A stretch of DNA of 64,000 bases from an uncultured Granulosicoccaceae bacterium (GCA_938007995.1 CALLLW010000036.1:1-64000); one strand, 5' to 3'. Positions 25,739 to 35,319 are shown, counted from the first letter of the stretch. Notes: generated by a model not told the origin, from the sequence alone. Made by a program: numbers and translations.

Positions 25739-26748
25739 AGATACTCTCTTCTACTTTTTACAATCAGATGCAAAAAGAAGGGCGCCCCAACAATTGCTGT
25801 TAGCACTCCTACTCGCAACGGTGAATCTGTGGGTATCAGCCTGACGCCGATGTCAGCTGCCAGCAGCATACAGGCACCACCAAGGGCCGACACTGGTAAT
25901 AGTCTTCCAGGCTCATGTGATACAAACGGCCTGAGCAGATGCGGCACTACCAGCCCGATAAATCCAATCATGCCGACTGTTGCGACCGACGCACCAACTG
26001 CCAGTGACACTGCAATAAACACACGCCACCTGAGTCGACCCGGATTAACCCCCATACTTTGTGCCGTGCGCTCACCCAGGGTGAGCGCATCGAGCTGACC
26101 ACCGACACCTGCAAGCATTGCCCAGCCAATTAGTGTGGTAGGTAACATGACCCAGAAATCCCGCATACTGCGATCAGTGATATCACCCAGCGTCCACAGC
26201 ACCAGCTCTCTCACTGCAAACGGACTAGGTGCGAGATTTAGCAGCAATGACATACCGGCTGTAGCAAGTGCGTTGATGGCGACACCGGCCAGTATTAGTG
26301 TAGTGATAGAGGCATCTCTGCCGGCCAGTACGTACACCAGTACCGTTGCGAGCAATGCGCCAGTCATTCCGGCTATTGGCAATATAAAAGGCGATATCAA
26401 ACTATTGCCAAAGTACAGCACCATCACAGCGAATAACGCTGCACCGCTGGCACTGCCAACAAGGCCGGGGCTTGCCAGTGGGTTACGCAATAACCCCTGC
26501 ATGGCAGCGCCACACACGCCCAGTGTGGCACCCGCTAACAGTGCAATTAATGCTCGTGGCAGTCTGATCTGATTAAGGATCACTGCGTAAACAGAGTCAG
26601 TGCCACTGAGAGAGTCTTTTAGCGCCGTGGTTAATGGCAGAGCATCACGACCAATGGCAACAGAGGCCATAAACAGAATCACACAGGCAGTACACAACAC
26701 ACCATATAGTTGCTTCTGGGTGATGGTGTTCAGGCTGCTATCGTTCAT
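25735..26748 (-). CDS. btuC: Cobalamin ABC transporter permease
   Basis: A 337 aa FecCD/BtuC-type permease with about ten hydrophobic segments. RLPRALIALLAGATLGVCGAAMQGLLRNPLASPGLVG-type segment near residues 63-98 and GFIGLVVPHLLRPF near 260 are family signatures. Overlaps btuF by 4 bp. The B12 assignment rests on the riboswitch-led locus rather than on the protein alone. Confidence 0.9.
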   Translation of the reverse strand: MNDSSLNTITQKQLYGVLCTACVILFMASVAIGRDALPLTTALKDSLSGTDSVYAVILNQIRLPRALIALLAGATLGVCGAAMQGLLRNPLASPGLVGSASGAALFAVMVLYFGNSLISPFILPIAGMTGALLATVLVYVLAGRDASITTLILAGVAINALATAGMSLLLNLAPSPFAVRELVLWTLGDITDRSMRDFWVMLPTTLIGWAMLAGVGGQLDALTLGERTAQSMGVNPGRLRWRVFIAVSLAVGASVATVGMIGFIGLVVPHLLRPFVSHEPGRLLPVSALGGACMLLAADIGVRLIPTDSPLRVGVLTAIVGAPFFLHLIVKSRREYL

Positions 26749-27608
26749 GAACCGGACATTAGCTTTTGTCTTTCCGATTGCAGCTGTTCAATCACATCAA
26801 TGGTCCATGGTCCGCCACAGACGGTCATTCTACTCGGAACATGAATGATATGCGGATTAACCCCTGCATCAAGCAATGCCGGATGCTGACTCATTGCCTG
26901 CGCTCTCGACCAGGTGCCGGGGCTATAAGGTGACTCTATTAACGCATCCGGCTGTAATGCGATGATTGCCTCCAGTGACAGTTTTCCGTAGCTTTCAATA
27001 CCTGCCACTGAGGCGGCGTTTTGAAAACCGGCGGCTTCCATCATTTCACCACGCAACGATAACTTACCACTGGTGTATCCATTCGGGTCAAAAACCGCAG
27101 CGATAGGTTTTGGTTCCCGGGGTGACTGAATCGATGATAATTTTTCACGTAGTTGCGTGACCACATCAACACCGCGTTGCGGATGCCCGACCCACTCGGC
27201 CACATCCAGAATATTCTGAAATACGGTTTCTATATTATTCGCAATTGGCAGAGTCTGAATTTGCAGGCCGACTTCCTGCAACATTGCCACGGTATGCTGG
27301 CTTGAATACTGACCGACGATCACAACATCGGGTTGCAAGCCGAAGATCTGTTCTGCATGACCTTCATTGACCGGATACTCGCGAGCTGTTTCAAAGTAAT
27401 AAGAGCCAGCCTCTTCGTGCGAAAGATTCGATAAGGATCGAATCTGATCACTGTCTGCCAGTAACAAAACCAGTTGATCTGCGCACAGGTTGATTGAAGC
27501 TACCGCTATCTGCTCTTTGGCCGGAACTTGTTCCGGGAATGCTAACAGCATGGCCATTGCCACAGATACGGCGCTGGTAAAAATTCGGGAGCGAGGTGCC
27601 ATAGTCAT
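26745..27608 (-). CDS. btuF: Periplasmic cobalamin-binding protein
   Basis: A 287 aa periplasmic binding protein of the BtuF/FepB (helical-backbone) type. A signal peptide covers about residues 1-30 (ends VPAKEQ). ASINLCADQLVLLLADSDQIRSLS and QPDVVIVGQYSS are typical. ATG 27608 or 27602. It follows a strong hairpin downstream of the lipoprotein gene and begins the btuFCD-cobU block. Confidence 0.88.
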   Translation of the reverse strand: MTMAPRSRIFTSAVSVAMAMLLAFPEQVPAKEQIAVASINLCADQLVLLLADSDQIRSLSNLSHEEAGSYYFETAREYPVNEGHAEQIFGLQPDVVIVGQYSSQHTVAMLQEVGLQIQTLPIANNIETVFQNILDVAEWVGHPQRGVDVVTQLREKLSSIQSPREPKPIAAVFDPNGYTSGKLSLRGEMMEAAGFQNAASVAGIESYGKLSLEAIIALQPDALIESPYSPGTWSRAQAMSQHPALLDAGVNPHIIHVPSRMTVCGGPWTIDVIEQLQSERQKLMSGS

Positions 27609-27642
27609 ATCTACCAGGGCTTATAACAAACTTCATTAATCA

Positions 27643-27671
27643 GAGCAGCCACGCGAACCGCGTGGCTGCTC
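27643..27671. other. Strong intercistronic hairpin before btuF
   Basis: A perfect 13 bp stem, GAGCAGCCACGCG and its complement, around a 3 nt loop. Reading on the minus strand it is followed by TGATTAATG, not a T-run, so it does not look like a classical terminator and may protect the upstream messenger or reduce read-through. Confidence 0.8.
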
Positions 27672-27677
27672 AAAACA

Positions 27678-29108
27678 CTACTCGGTAAACGCAATACTTG
27701 AAGGGTTCAATGTAGTCGCGATGCTGTCTGTAACCACCGAGTTATCAGCCGGGTTCAATACAACCACTCTCGGTGATTCCGGATCACCCACTGCAACCCA
27801 AAGATTACCTGCCGGTCCTACAGCAATATCGCGCACATCAACGTCACTTAAACCCGCCACACCGAGCGCGTCAATTCTGCCGGTTATCGGGTTGAACTGC
27901 TCTAAAGAGGAGACACCAAAAGTTGATGAGGTCACAAGATAACCCACTGAAGCGCTGGCAATTTCAACGCCCGCCATACGACCAGTGCCGTCGTTGTCAT
28001 CAATAAGTTGTGAGGCAGAGAAGTCGGTCGTATCCACAGTCACCAATCCGCCTGTCAAAGCCGGAGGACGTGAACCGTCAAACGCACCAAAGTCACCCTG
28101 CGCCGAGATAAACAAGGTATCACTGGCAGCATCAACCGAGATATCTGACGGATTAAAAGCCGGCAGCTCTATACCCGGCAGCGTGTCGTTGGTGCCTGTG
28201 TCAATCTCGGTATCCGTATTGGTATCGATCACTGCAACAAAGCCCGGCTGGGTTGGTGCAAACGCTTCAAGCCGCTGCATAACAATAAACAAGCGATCAC
28301 CAACAATAGCGCCGCGAGTTGCCTCTGGCACACCATCGGCGTCATAGATGCTCAGATCGATCTCACCGATTTTAAAGTCTGCCGGATCTGTAACCGATGG
28401 GTTAACAATCCACATAATCGGGCTGCCATAGCGCAACAGATACGCTTTGTCTTCGTTCAGAAAAATAAGATCGTGCGGGTTGCTGGATGCTTCTTCAGTG
28501 TCTGAGTTGGTAGAGACTTCATATAGAGGCGTTGTTGGATCATCAATGGAGTAAGCCGCGATGCTGTCAGACATAAATCGACGAATAACAAAGTACTTGT
28601 CACCGAAGGCACGAACAATCGTGTCCGATACACCAGGATTCAAACTACCGTCAACAGTAAACGGATCTTCCACACCAACAAGATCAACTACCGAGCTGCT
28701 GAAGCCTGAGTCAATAGAGGCGATCACTGCTCTGGCTGACGCTGAAACACCTGAGTCAGTCTCTGCACCTGTGTCACCGCCAGTGCCTGTTTCACCATCA
28801 CCACCGGTATCGCCTGTGCCGGTATCACCACCAGAATCTGTTTCGCCACCTGTATCTGCATCACCATCAGTGTCTGCATCACCATCAGTGCCTGCATCAC
28901 CATCAGTGTCTGTATCACCATCAGTGCCAGTATCACCACCATCAGTGTCTGCGCCACCATCAGCATCAGTCCCTGTATCGGTCCCACTATCAAGGCTGCT
29001 GGTATCTGTATCATCGACTGGGGTGTCGTCATCGTCACTGCCGCAGGCAGACAGTGCGAGCGTTACAGCAAATAACGGTGCGATTAGAGTTGATCGATTT
29101 AGTTTCAC
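27678..29108 (-). CDS. Beta-propeller-like lipoprotein, BtuG-like by context
   Basis: A 476 aa protein. A lipoprotein signal ends in LSACG (Cys about 22), then comes a ~110-residue acidic low-complexity linker of Asp/Thr/Gly hexads (DTDGDA, GGDTGT), then about 330 residues of repeated strands: SSVVDLVGVEDPFTVDG, DKYFVIRRF, DTLFISAQGDFG, GNLWVAVGDPESPRVVVLNP, DNSVVTDSI. These look like YVTN-type beta-propeller blades. It lies 33 bp after btuB in the riboswitch-led operon. In Bacteroides BtuG, a propeller lipoprotein, sits on BtuB and hands it cobalamin; the same arrangement suggests this protein is its counterpart on the cell surface. Homology to BtuG is not established here. Confidence 0.7.
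   Translation of the reverse strand: MKLNRSTLIAPLFAVTLALSACGSDDDDTPVDDTDTSSLDSGTDTGTDADGGADTDGGDTGTDGDTDTDGDAGTDGDADTDGDADTGGETDSGGDTGTGDTGGDGETGTGGDTGAETDSGVSASARAVIASIDSGFSSSVVDLVGVEDPFTVDGSLNPGVSDTIVRAFGDKYFVIRRFMSDSIAAYSIDDPTTPLYEVSTNSDTEEASSNPHDLIFLNEDKAYLLRYGSPIMWIVNPSVTDPADFKIGEIDLSIYDADGVPEATRGAIVGDRLFIVMQRLEAFAPTQPGFVAVIDTNTDTEIDTGTNDTLPGIELPAFNPSDISVDAASDTLFISAQGDFGAFDGSRPPALTGGLVTVDTTDFSASQLIDDNDGTGRMAGVEIASASVGYLVTSSTFGVSSLEQFNPITGRIDALGVAGLSDVDVRDIAVGPAGNLWVAVGDPESPRVVVLNPADNSVVTDSIATTLNPSSIAFTE
28749..28991 (-). repeat. 18-bp repeats coding the Asp/Thr/Gly linker
   Basis: Units such as ATCACCATCAGTGTCTGC and variants recur in frame (18 bp, six codons), coding DTDGDA-like hexads in the linker of the lipoprotein gene. 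Slippage here would lengthen or shorten the linker without a frameshift. Confidence 0.8.
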
Positions 29109-29141
29109 TTTGATTCCAGAAGTTAAAAAAGAGATAAGGGC

Positions 29142-31235
29142 TTACTGCAAAGTTTGCGGTTGGTAAAACAGACTGATAAAACCGGCTCTCCCCGGACGGG
29201 GATAGCCGTTGAAATCTTCATAGTTCTGATTGGTCAGGTTGTTTAATTCAAAATCTACCCGCCAGTCATTCCAGTACCTACTAAAGCTGACACCATGAAT
29301 GCGCTGATCGGCTGCCACCAGAAAATTACCGGTATCAAAAAACCGATCGGAGTTTAATTTGAATTCGTATTCAAGTTTCCAGCGATTATTTTTCCAGCCG
29401 GCGGTGACAGCTGCATCAACCGCTGCTTCTCCGGGTAGCTGCTTGCCTGTTTGCCCGCGTATATTGGATCGGTTTTCAGTATCCTGAACAGTAACTGCAG
29501 CATTTACACTGAAACCGGTTCGCCACAATACACTTGCCGCCAGCTCTACGCCACGTGCGGTAGCGCGTGAGAGGTTCTGCGATGTGCCGACACCCTGGGC
29601 ATTAAAGGTGCGCACGATTAAGTCATCCCGGTTGCTGCGAAAGTAAGTGGCACTGAAGAGTCGCTCAACAGGCTGCGACGGGTGCGAGTTCCACTTAAAA
29701 CCAAAATCGAGATTGGTCGATGATTCATCCTGCAAAGAAGAGTTACCAACGAACAAGCCCTGACTACCAAACAATTCAAAAAACGAAGGTACTCGTTTTT
29801 GCAGCGAGGCATTGCCCAGCATCACCAGACGATCACTTAAGGTATGACTAAAGCCCAACTGCGGCACAACTGCCGTGGTTGAAAAATCTGCGCGAGCCTG
29901 CTCGAAGTTTTCAATGTCATATTCATCACTTACTGCAAAGCCCACGGCACTGGCCGATATCAGCGTTGCCCCGTTGTTGAAATACCGATTGCCCTGAACG
30001 CTGAAATCAGTTCTTAGCCTTTGAGCGTTGGTTGCGTTTACCTGGCGCAATTCATTAAAAGCGCTGAACTCTTCACCACGCAGTTTAAGGCTTAGTGACA
30101 CACTGTTATCGCTATTGATTTTTTCCCAATAACCACGCGCCCCGAGTACTGATGTATCAGAATCAATCAGCTGACTTGATGTACCAATACTGGCGTTGCG
30201 ATCATCAAACAATTCGTTTTTAAGTGACCCGTTCACTTCCCACAGCGAAGACCAGCCGTTGCCCGTTGCGGTGTTTCGCAATGTCGAGCGCCACTGAGCG
30301 TTGGTACTGTCAAGCTGTGCGGCACCACCCTCTGTATTGCGCCAGTTAGCCACACCCTGCGCGCGATCATAAAACTGCAGCGCATGCTCAAGCTTTGCAT
30401 TACCGCGCAATCGATGGCCGGTTTTAACAAAGCCGGATAAGCTGCGGGTCTGACCATTGTTGCGCCGCTCTCGATTGTCATCAGCGGTGTTAAAGCTGGT
30501 GCCATTGTCGTTCAGGAACGGAAAGTCATTCTCACTTTGCCGGAATGACAGTGAGGCGACAAAGGTCTGATCTTCAAGCAGATTAACCGGGCCACGAAAG
30601 GCTGCAGAGAAACGCGAAGAACCAAAAGAACCAACGCCTGCCAGAAAACTGCTTACCGACGTACTGGAGCCACGCGCTGAAATAATATTAACTGCACCGC
30701 CAATCGCTGTATTACCTAGCTGAACCGGTACCGTCCCTTTATATACTTCGACTTTCTCAGCCTGTAGTAGCTCGATGTCACTGAAGTTGACCGCACCACC
30801 AGAGGCTTCATTGAGCAAAATGCCATCAAGATAAACATTGACCTGTTCAGCACTGGAACCGCGCAGAGATATACTGCTGTGAGACCCGAAGCCGCCACTT
30901 TCCCTGAACTGCACACCACTTTCAGTTGCCACCACTTCGGCAAGTGAGGTGCCTGCCTGTTGCAGTTGTTCTTTTTCAATGACTTCGCGAAAACCGGTGA
31001 ACTCACCCGCTGCTGTGTCACCGATTTCAAATGGCACAGGGTTATTAACCGCTGGCCCGGGTGCAGTACTTTCAGCCCCGGTACTGTCTTCGTCAGTGAT
31101 AACAATGGGACCAAGCTGAGCAGTCACTCCTGGCGCTACCAGCAGCAGGCACAAATGTACAGCAAGCGCACCGACGCGCCTTGCTACAACCCATTGATCT
31201 GGATAACACTGTTTCAAAACCAGCCCGCTCGGCAA
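29142..31235 (-). CDS. btuB: TonB-dependent cobalamin receptor
   Basis: A 697 aa outer-membrane receptor. A signal peptide (hydrophobic about 22-38, ending VTAQ) is followed by a TonB-box-like GPIVITDEDS, a plug domain (about 80-190; SISLRGSSAEQVNVYLDGILLNEASGG and GTVPVQLGNTAIGGAVNI) and a beta-barrel ending in SLFYQPQTLQ. The frame starts at a TTG (31233-31235) with a weak upstream site; a later TTG is possible. Directly downstream of a cobalamin riboswitch, which fixes its ligand as a corrinoid. Confidence 0.92.
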   Translation of the reverse strand: MPSGLVLKQCYPDQWVVARRVGALAVHLCLLLVAPGVTAQLGPIVITDEDSTGAESTAPGPAVNNPVPFEIGDTAAGEFTGFREVIEKEQLQQAGTSLAEVVATESGVQFRESGGFGSHSSISLRGSSAEQVNVYLDGILLNEASGGAVNFSDIELLQAEKVEVYKGTVPVQLGNTAIGGAVNIISARGSSTSVSSFLAGVGSFGSSRFSAAFRGPVNLLEDQTFVASLSFRQSENDFPFLNDNGTSFNTADDNRERRNNGQTRSLSGFVKTGHRLRGNAKLEHALQFYDRAQGVANWRNTEGGAAQLDSTNAQWRSTLRNTATGNGWSSLWEVNGSLKNELFDDRNASIGTSSQLIDSDTSVLGARGYWEKINSDNSVSLSLKLRGEEFSAFNELRQVNATNAQRLRTDFSVQGNRYFNNGATLISASAVGFAVSDEYDIENFEQARADFSTTAVVPQLGFSHTLSDRLVMLGNASLQKRVPSFFELFGSQGLFVGNSSLQDESSTNLDFGFKWNSHPSQPVERLFSATYFRSNRDDLIVRTFNAQGVGTSQNLSRATARGVELAASVLWRTGFSVNAAVTVQDTENRSNIRGQTGKQLPGEAAVDAAVTAGWKNNRWKLEYEFKLNSDRFFDTGNFLVAADQRIHGVSFSRYWNDWRVDFELNNLTNQNYEDFNGYPRPGRAGFISLFYQPQTLQ

Positions 31236-31315
31236 CGTCTTTTTGAGCAGGTGCGAAACAGAGGAACGGGAGTTCCCGCCGAAGCACCTCGCTCAGGCAG
31301 ACAGAATGTCATGTC

Positions 31316-31525
31316 ATCGGCGGATATCCTGACTCACGGGTCATCGCTGCTATCTCTGCCTTCCCGGCGACATATGCCAGTGGCTGGGCGGTCACAAAGC
31401 CCGTTGAGATAGTGCTCTCCGTTCACAGTTGCGAGGGCAGTCCGGGATTTTGCCAGTGTCTGCCAATGACTCTCATTGGCGAAGGCAGCACCCGGTTCCC
31501 CACGACCAAACCATCTGGTCGCCCT
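31316..31525 (-). ncRNA. Cobalamin riboswitch
   Basis: Minus-strand landmarks of the B12 aptamer occur in order: GGGGAACCGGGTG (near 31489-31501), GACACTGGC, CCCGGACTGCCCTCGCAACTG (about 31424-31447), CCAGCCACTGGC, GCCGGGAAGGC, GATGACCCGTGAGTCAGGATATCCGCC (the B12 box, about 31316-31345). It ends about 80 bases before the btuB start and should turn off btuB and its downstream genes when cobalamin is plentiful. Boundaries of the outer stem are estimated. Confidence 0.93.
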
Positions 31526-31716
31526 GTTAAGGACCGAAGCGTGAATGATGACTGAAACCACCGCCAGTGGCAACTGGTGAACCACCCACAGCAGCCTGAA
31601 AGCGGCTGTAATGTTGCAGCAATCGCTCTGTAGCGCCAATTCAATTCAAAATGTGAATTACATCCTGCCGATACATGCGCTAGCATTCGCGGTTCTTCTC
31701 CAACGAGCCACCTTTG

Positions 31717-32775
31717 ATGCAGGGTTCCATTTCAACTCGATCGCGCACACCCGGCCCACTATTCAGTGCTGCGTTTAGCAAAGATATGCAAACAGCCGGT
31801 GCAATACTCGATCAGAAAACCAAACCACCCGGCTCACTCGGCACTGTTGAAACTATCGCCATGCAAATCAGTGCGATACAAAAAACACTGAAGCCGGACG
31901 TAGACTCCGCACTGGCCATTTTATTTGCCGCAGATCACGGCGTGATGGAAGAATCAGTCAGTGCTTATCCACAGGCAGTAACAAGACAGATGCTACTCAA
32001 CTTTGCTTCCGGTGGATCTGCTGCAAATGTTTTCTGCAACGCCAATGCAACCGCCCTTGAAGTCATTAACGTTGGTGTTATTGGTGATGCAGTAGATGGC
32101 ATCGTGCATGACAAAGTTAGCGATGGAACAGCTAACATGATGAAACAGGCTGCTATGAGTAGCGAGCAGTTAGAGCAGGCGTTAGCAGCTGGACAAAATG
32201 CCGTGCAACGCGCTGCTAACAATAATATTAAGCTGATTGCATTAGGAGAGATGGGTATAGGCAATACAACATCGGCAGCCGCTATTGTGTCTGCGCTGGG
32301 TGATATTCCTGCTGTCGACAGTGTCGGCCCTGGCACCGGCCTTGATCAAAAAGGCCTGGCACATAAGGTATCAATAGTTAATCAAATACTCACCCGTCAC
32401 TCACAACGTGATCCGGAATCGGTTCTCAAAAACATGGGCGGGCTCGAAATAGCCGCTTTATGTGGTGCCATGCTTGAAGCTTGCAAACATAAAATCACCG
32501 TTATTGTTGATGGCTATATCGTCACAGCGGCAGCACTGTGCGCTGTTGGCATGAACCCCGTAGTCAGAGAACACTTAGTGTTCGCACATCGATCAGCAGA
32601 GCCCGGGCACATTGCAGCTCTAGCACAGCTTAATGCTCGCCCGCTACTGGATCTTGGTCTGCGACTTGGTGAGGGCTCCGGTGCCATTCTGGCGATACCG
32701 CTGGTGCGAAGTGCCGTTGCCATGCTCAACAATATGGCAACTTTTGAAGATGCCGGTGTTGACGGTGCTATCTAG
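31717..32775 (+). CDS. cobT: Nicotinate-nucleotide-dimethylbenzimidazole phosphoribosyltransferase
   Basis: A 352 aa enzyme making alpha-ribazole phosphate, the lower-ligand precursor of cobalamin. KTKPPGSLGTVE near residues 35-46, FAADHGVMEESVSAYPQAVT, EMGIGNTTSAAA and LGEGSGAILA near the C-terminus (with the catalytic Glu) are conserved. ATG 31717 preferred over TTG 31714. Divergent from the riboswitch operon, coupled to cobS 20 bp downstream. Confidence 0.95.
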   Translation: MQGSISTRSRTPGPLFSAAFSKDMQTAGAILDQKTKPPGSLGTVETIAMQISAIQKTLKPDVDSALAILFAADHGVMEESVSAYPQAVTRQMLLNFASGGSAANVFCNANATALEVINVGVIGDAVDGIVHDKVSDGTANMMKQAAMSSEQLEQALAAGQNAVQRAANNNIKLIALGEMGIGNTTSAAAIVSALGDIPAVDSVGPGTGLDQKGLAHKVSIVNQILTRHSQRDPESVLKNMGGLEIAALCGAMLEACKHKITVIVDGYIVTAAALCAVGMNPVVREHLVFAHRSAEPGHIAALAQLNARPLLDLGLRLGEGSGAILAIPLVRSAVAMLNNMATFEDAGVDGAI

Positions 32776-32795
32776 CCCGGTTTGCAAGCCACAAC

Positions 32796-33578
32796 ATGAA
32801 AATTGCAACACAGCTTAAACAAGCTCGCGACCGCTACTTTGTTGCACAAATGTTTCTCACTCGACTGCCATCGCCGGTCAAACTTGCATGGTCTGAATCT
32901 GAACTCGCACACAGCACTCCCTGGTTTGCAGTGGTGGGTGTTGTGGTTGGCAGCATTACAGCACTTGCCTTTTGGTTCGGCTTTACTTTCTGGTCACCAA
33001 TTATGGGCGCGGTATTCGCTGTGGCAGCCTCTATTTTTGTAACAGGTGCTTTTCATGAAGATGGCCTTGCCGACTCCGCCGATGGGCTGGGTGGTGCTTT
33101 TGAGATTGAAAAAAAACTAACTATCATGCGTGATAGCCGCATTGGCACCTATGGCAGTGTGGCACTCATACTTACGATTATCGCAAAAGTCAGTGCTATA
33201 TCTCAGTTGCCGCCCGAGACTGCAACAAGTGTATTGATTGGAGCACACATGCTGGGTCGATGGACGTCAGTGCCGTTAATTAAGTATAACAACTATGTGC
33301 GTGAACAAGGCACCGGCAAACCATTTGCAGCAATGGTGACAACACGCAACGTTATCTTTAGTTCGCTGTTTTCGATTCTTGTTAGCGCAGTGCTTTTTCA
33401 AGCCATCATGTTGTTCGTAATACCCACGATATTACTTTTTCTATGGCTGGCGCAATGGTATGTTAGAAGAAAAATCGGTGGTATTACCGGTGATATACTC
33501 GGCGCTATTAACTCACTGAGCGAGCTTCTGGTTTACCTGATTATGTCTTCAAGCTTTATAATCCACTTTTACAACTAA
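32796..33578 (+). CDS. cobS: Adenosylcobinamide-GDP ribazoletransferase
   Basis: A 260 aa membrane enzyme joining adenosylcobinamide-GDP with alpha-ribazole to complete cobalamin. FLTRLPSPV near residues 20-28 and FHEDGLADSADGLGGAF near 86-102 (metal-binding Asp cluster) are signatures; several hydrophobic segments follow. With CobU and CobT it closes nucleotide-loop assembly for salvaged cobinamide. Confidence 0.95.
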   Translation: MKIATQLKQARDRYFVAQMFLTRLPSPVKLAWSESELAHSTPWFAVVGVVVGSITALAFWFGFTFWSPIMGAVFAVAASIFVTGAFHEDGLADSADGLGGAFEIEKKLTIMRDSRIGTYGSVALILTIIAKVSAISQLPPETATSVLIGAHMLGRWTSVPLIKYNNYVREQGTGKPFAAMVTTRNVIFSSLFSILVSAVLFQAIMLFVIPTILLFLWLAQWYVRRKIGGITGDILGAINSLSELLVYLIMSSSFIIHFYN

Positions 33579-33598
33579 CTGACCGGAACACTGACTCC

Positions 33599-34366
33599 GT
33601 GGCCAAAAGTAAATACTACGTTGTATGGCAAGGCAAGCAAACCGGCATTTTTACCGATTGGGAAACCTGCAGAAAACAGGTACAGGGAGTGGCGGGTGCA
33701 AAATACAAATCGTACACCAGCCGCGCTGACGCTGAGGCTGCATTCAAAAGCGGACCCGCAGCAACAAAAAAAACATCATCTTCAGCAAGCAAGTCTACCA
33801 GCAGAAACAAGCTTAAGACCTGGTCTGATGCAGAGATCAAAACGCTCGACTTTGATACTTTTATTTATACCGATGGCGGCTGCGAACCTAATCCCGGAGA
33901 AGCCGGCTCCGGCATGGCAATTTATCGGGACGGCAAAATAGCTGAACTCTGGTACGGGCTGTATAACCCGCAAGGCACTAACAACACAGCAGAGCTTAAT
34001 GCGCTTTATCAAGCGTTGGTACAGGCAGAAACAGAGATAGATAAGAATCGCAAAGTGGCGATACTCTGTGACTCTAAATACTCAATTCAGTGCGTCACTG
34101 AGTGGGCAGTAAACTGGGAGAAGAAAGGCTGGACCCGCCCGGGTGGTGAGATTAAAAACCTCGAGCTGATAAAAGCCCTCTATGCACAATATCAGTCAAT
34201 CAAAGACAAGGTGAAAGTGTTGCACGTGAATGGTCACGTCGGTGTGGAAGGCAATGAGCTGGCCGACCGCATGAGTATTCTGGCGATTGAAGAACACAGT
34301 ACCGAGTTCTGTCGATATCCAGAGCAAATAAACGTTGCAGAAATACTGGCTATGCGAAATGGCTAG
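33599..34366 (+). CDS. Ribonuclease HI with N-terminal RNA-DNA hybrid-binding domain
   Basis: A 255 aa protein from GTG 33599. Residues 5-50 (YYVVWQGKQTGIFTDWETC..QVQG..GAKYKSY) form the hybrid-binding (viroplasmin-like) domain. A Ser/Thr/Lys linker follows to about 80. The RNase H domain has YTDGGCEPNPG with the first catalytic Asp, AELNALYQAL with Glu, LCDSKYS with Asp and NGHVGVEGNELAD with the His/Asp end. It degrades RNA in RNA-DNA hybrids. The linked hybrid-binding architecture differs from the short E. coli RnhA. Confidence 0.92.
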   Translation: MAKSKYYVVWQGKQTGIFTDWETCRKQVQGVAGAKYKSYTSRADAEAAFKSGPAATKKTSSSASKSTSRNKLKTWSDAEIKTLDFDTFIYTDGGCEPNPGEAGSGMAIYRDGKIAELWYGLYNPQGTNNTAELNALYQALVQAETEIDKNRKVAILCDSKYSIQCVTEWAVNWEKKGWTRPGGEIKNLELIKALYAQYQSIKDKVKVLHVNGHVGVEGNELADRMSILAIEEHSTEFCRYPEQINVAEILAMRNG

Positions 34367-34392
34367 CGAACATTCCTGATCGGCCTGCAGGT

Positions 34393-35319
34393 TTATTCAA
34401 TAATCAGTTTATTGGCATTGCGTACAACTGCTGCTTCTTCAACTACCGGCTCGCGTCCGCCACGTAAAATTGAATTGCCTTCATAGACCGTACGCTGATC
34501 GATAGCCGCCGGGTTTAACCAGTCATCTTCATTCATCTGGCCACTTTGGCCGTAGGCAGTCAGTGCATTCTGGTAACAGGCTAAATGCACCTGCTCTTCA
34601 GGGATACCATGTTCAAGCGCCAGCCTGGCCGTTTTAGCCACACCGAGTGGCTCTGATATACCCCAGTCACAGGCTGAGTCGACCATGATTCGATCAGCAC
34701 CATACTCATTTAAAATTTCAACCATTCGGGCATTACCCATTTTGGTTGACGGATAAATTGAGAAAGCTGCCCAGTAACCGCGATCAAGCACTTCACGTAC
34801 TGTTTCTTCATTGTTGTGATCAATCACGATTTTGGTCGGGTCCATGCCATGCTCTTCACAAACATCCATGGATCGGCTGGTGCCGCGCTTTTTATCCCGA
34901 TGCGGGGTGTGCACCATAACTGGCAGATCGAGCTCTTTTGCAAGCTCCAGTTGCAGCCGGAAGTACTTGTCTTCAAGTTCGGTTTGTTCGTCGTAGCCGA
35001 TTTCACCAATCGCAACCACACCTTCCTTTAACGCGAACCGTGGCAGAATTTCCATCACACCTTCTGCGAGTTCCGGGTTATTGGCCTCTTTTGAATTTAA
35101 CCCGACCGTGCAGTAATGGCGAATACCAAACTGGCCGGCTCTGAATCTTTCAAACCCGATAATGGTAGACAGATAGTCGATGTAGGTACCCACATAAGTA
35201 CGTGGCTGACCCAACCAGAATGCAGGTTCAATAACCGCGACAACGCCTGCCGCTGCCATCGCCTGATAATCATCAGTGGTGCGCGAAATCATGTGCGCGT
35301 GCGGATCGATAAACATCAT
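34393..35319 (-). CDS. eboB: TatD-like metal hydrolase, EboB type
   Basis: A 308 aa amidohydrolase-fold protein starting at ATG 35319 (or 35316). The frame extends to 35421, but residues upstream of MMFIDPHAH do not belong to the fold. Metal-site motifs are IDPHAH, GEIGYDE, VHTPHRDK, VIDHNNEE and MVDSACDWG. It follows an eboA-like gene and an eboD-like gene, the order of ebo clusters, which supports EboB rather than the DNase TatD. Its substrate in ebo systems is unknown. Confidence 0.82.
   Translation of the reverse strand: MMFIDPHAHMISRTTDDYQAMAAAGVVAVIEPAFWLGQPRTYVGTYIDYLSTIIGFERFRAGQFGIRHYCTVGLNSKEANNPELAEGVMEILPRFALKEGVVAIGEIGYDEQTELEDKYFRLQLELAKELDLPVMVHTPHRDKKRGTSRSMDVCEEHGMDPTKIVIDHNNEETVREVLDRGYWAAFSIYPSTKMGNARMVEILNEYGADRIMVDSACDWGISEPLGVAKTARLALEHGIPEEQVHLACYQNALTAYGQSGQMNEDDWLNPAAIDQRTVYEGNSILRGGREPVVEEAAVVRNANKLIIE

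Noticed and set aside
28561-29166. A 201-codon plus-strand ORF rich in Pro/Val/Ser opposite the lipoprotein linker
   Set aside because: It is the antisense reading of the Asp/Thr/Gly repeat; the minus-strand gene has the lipoprotein signal and operon context.
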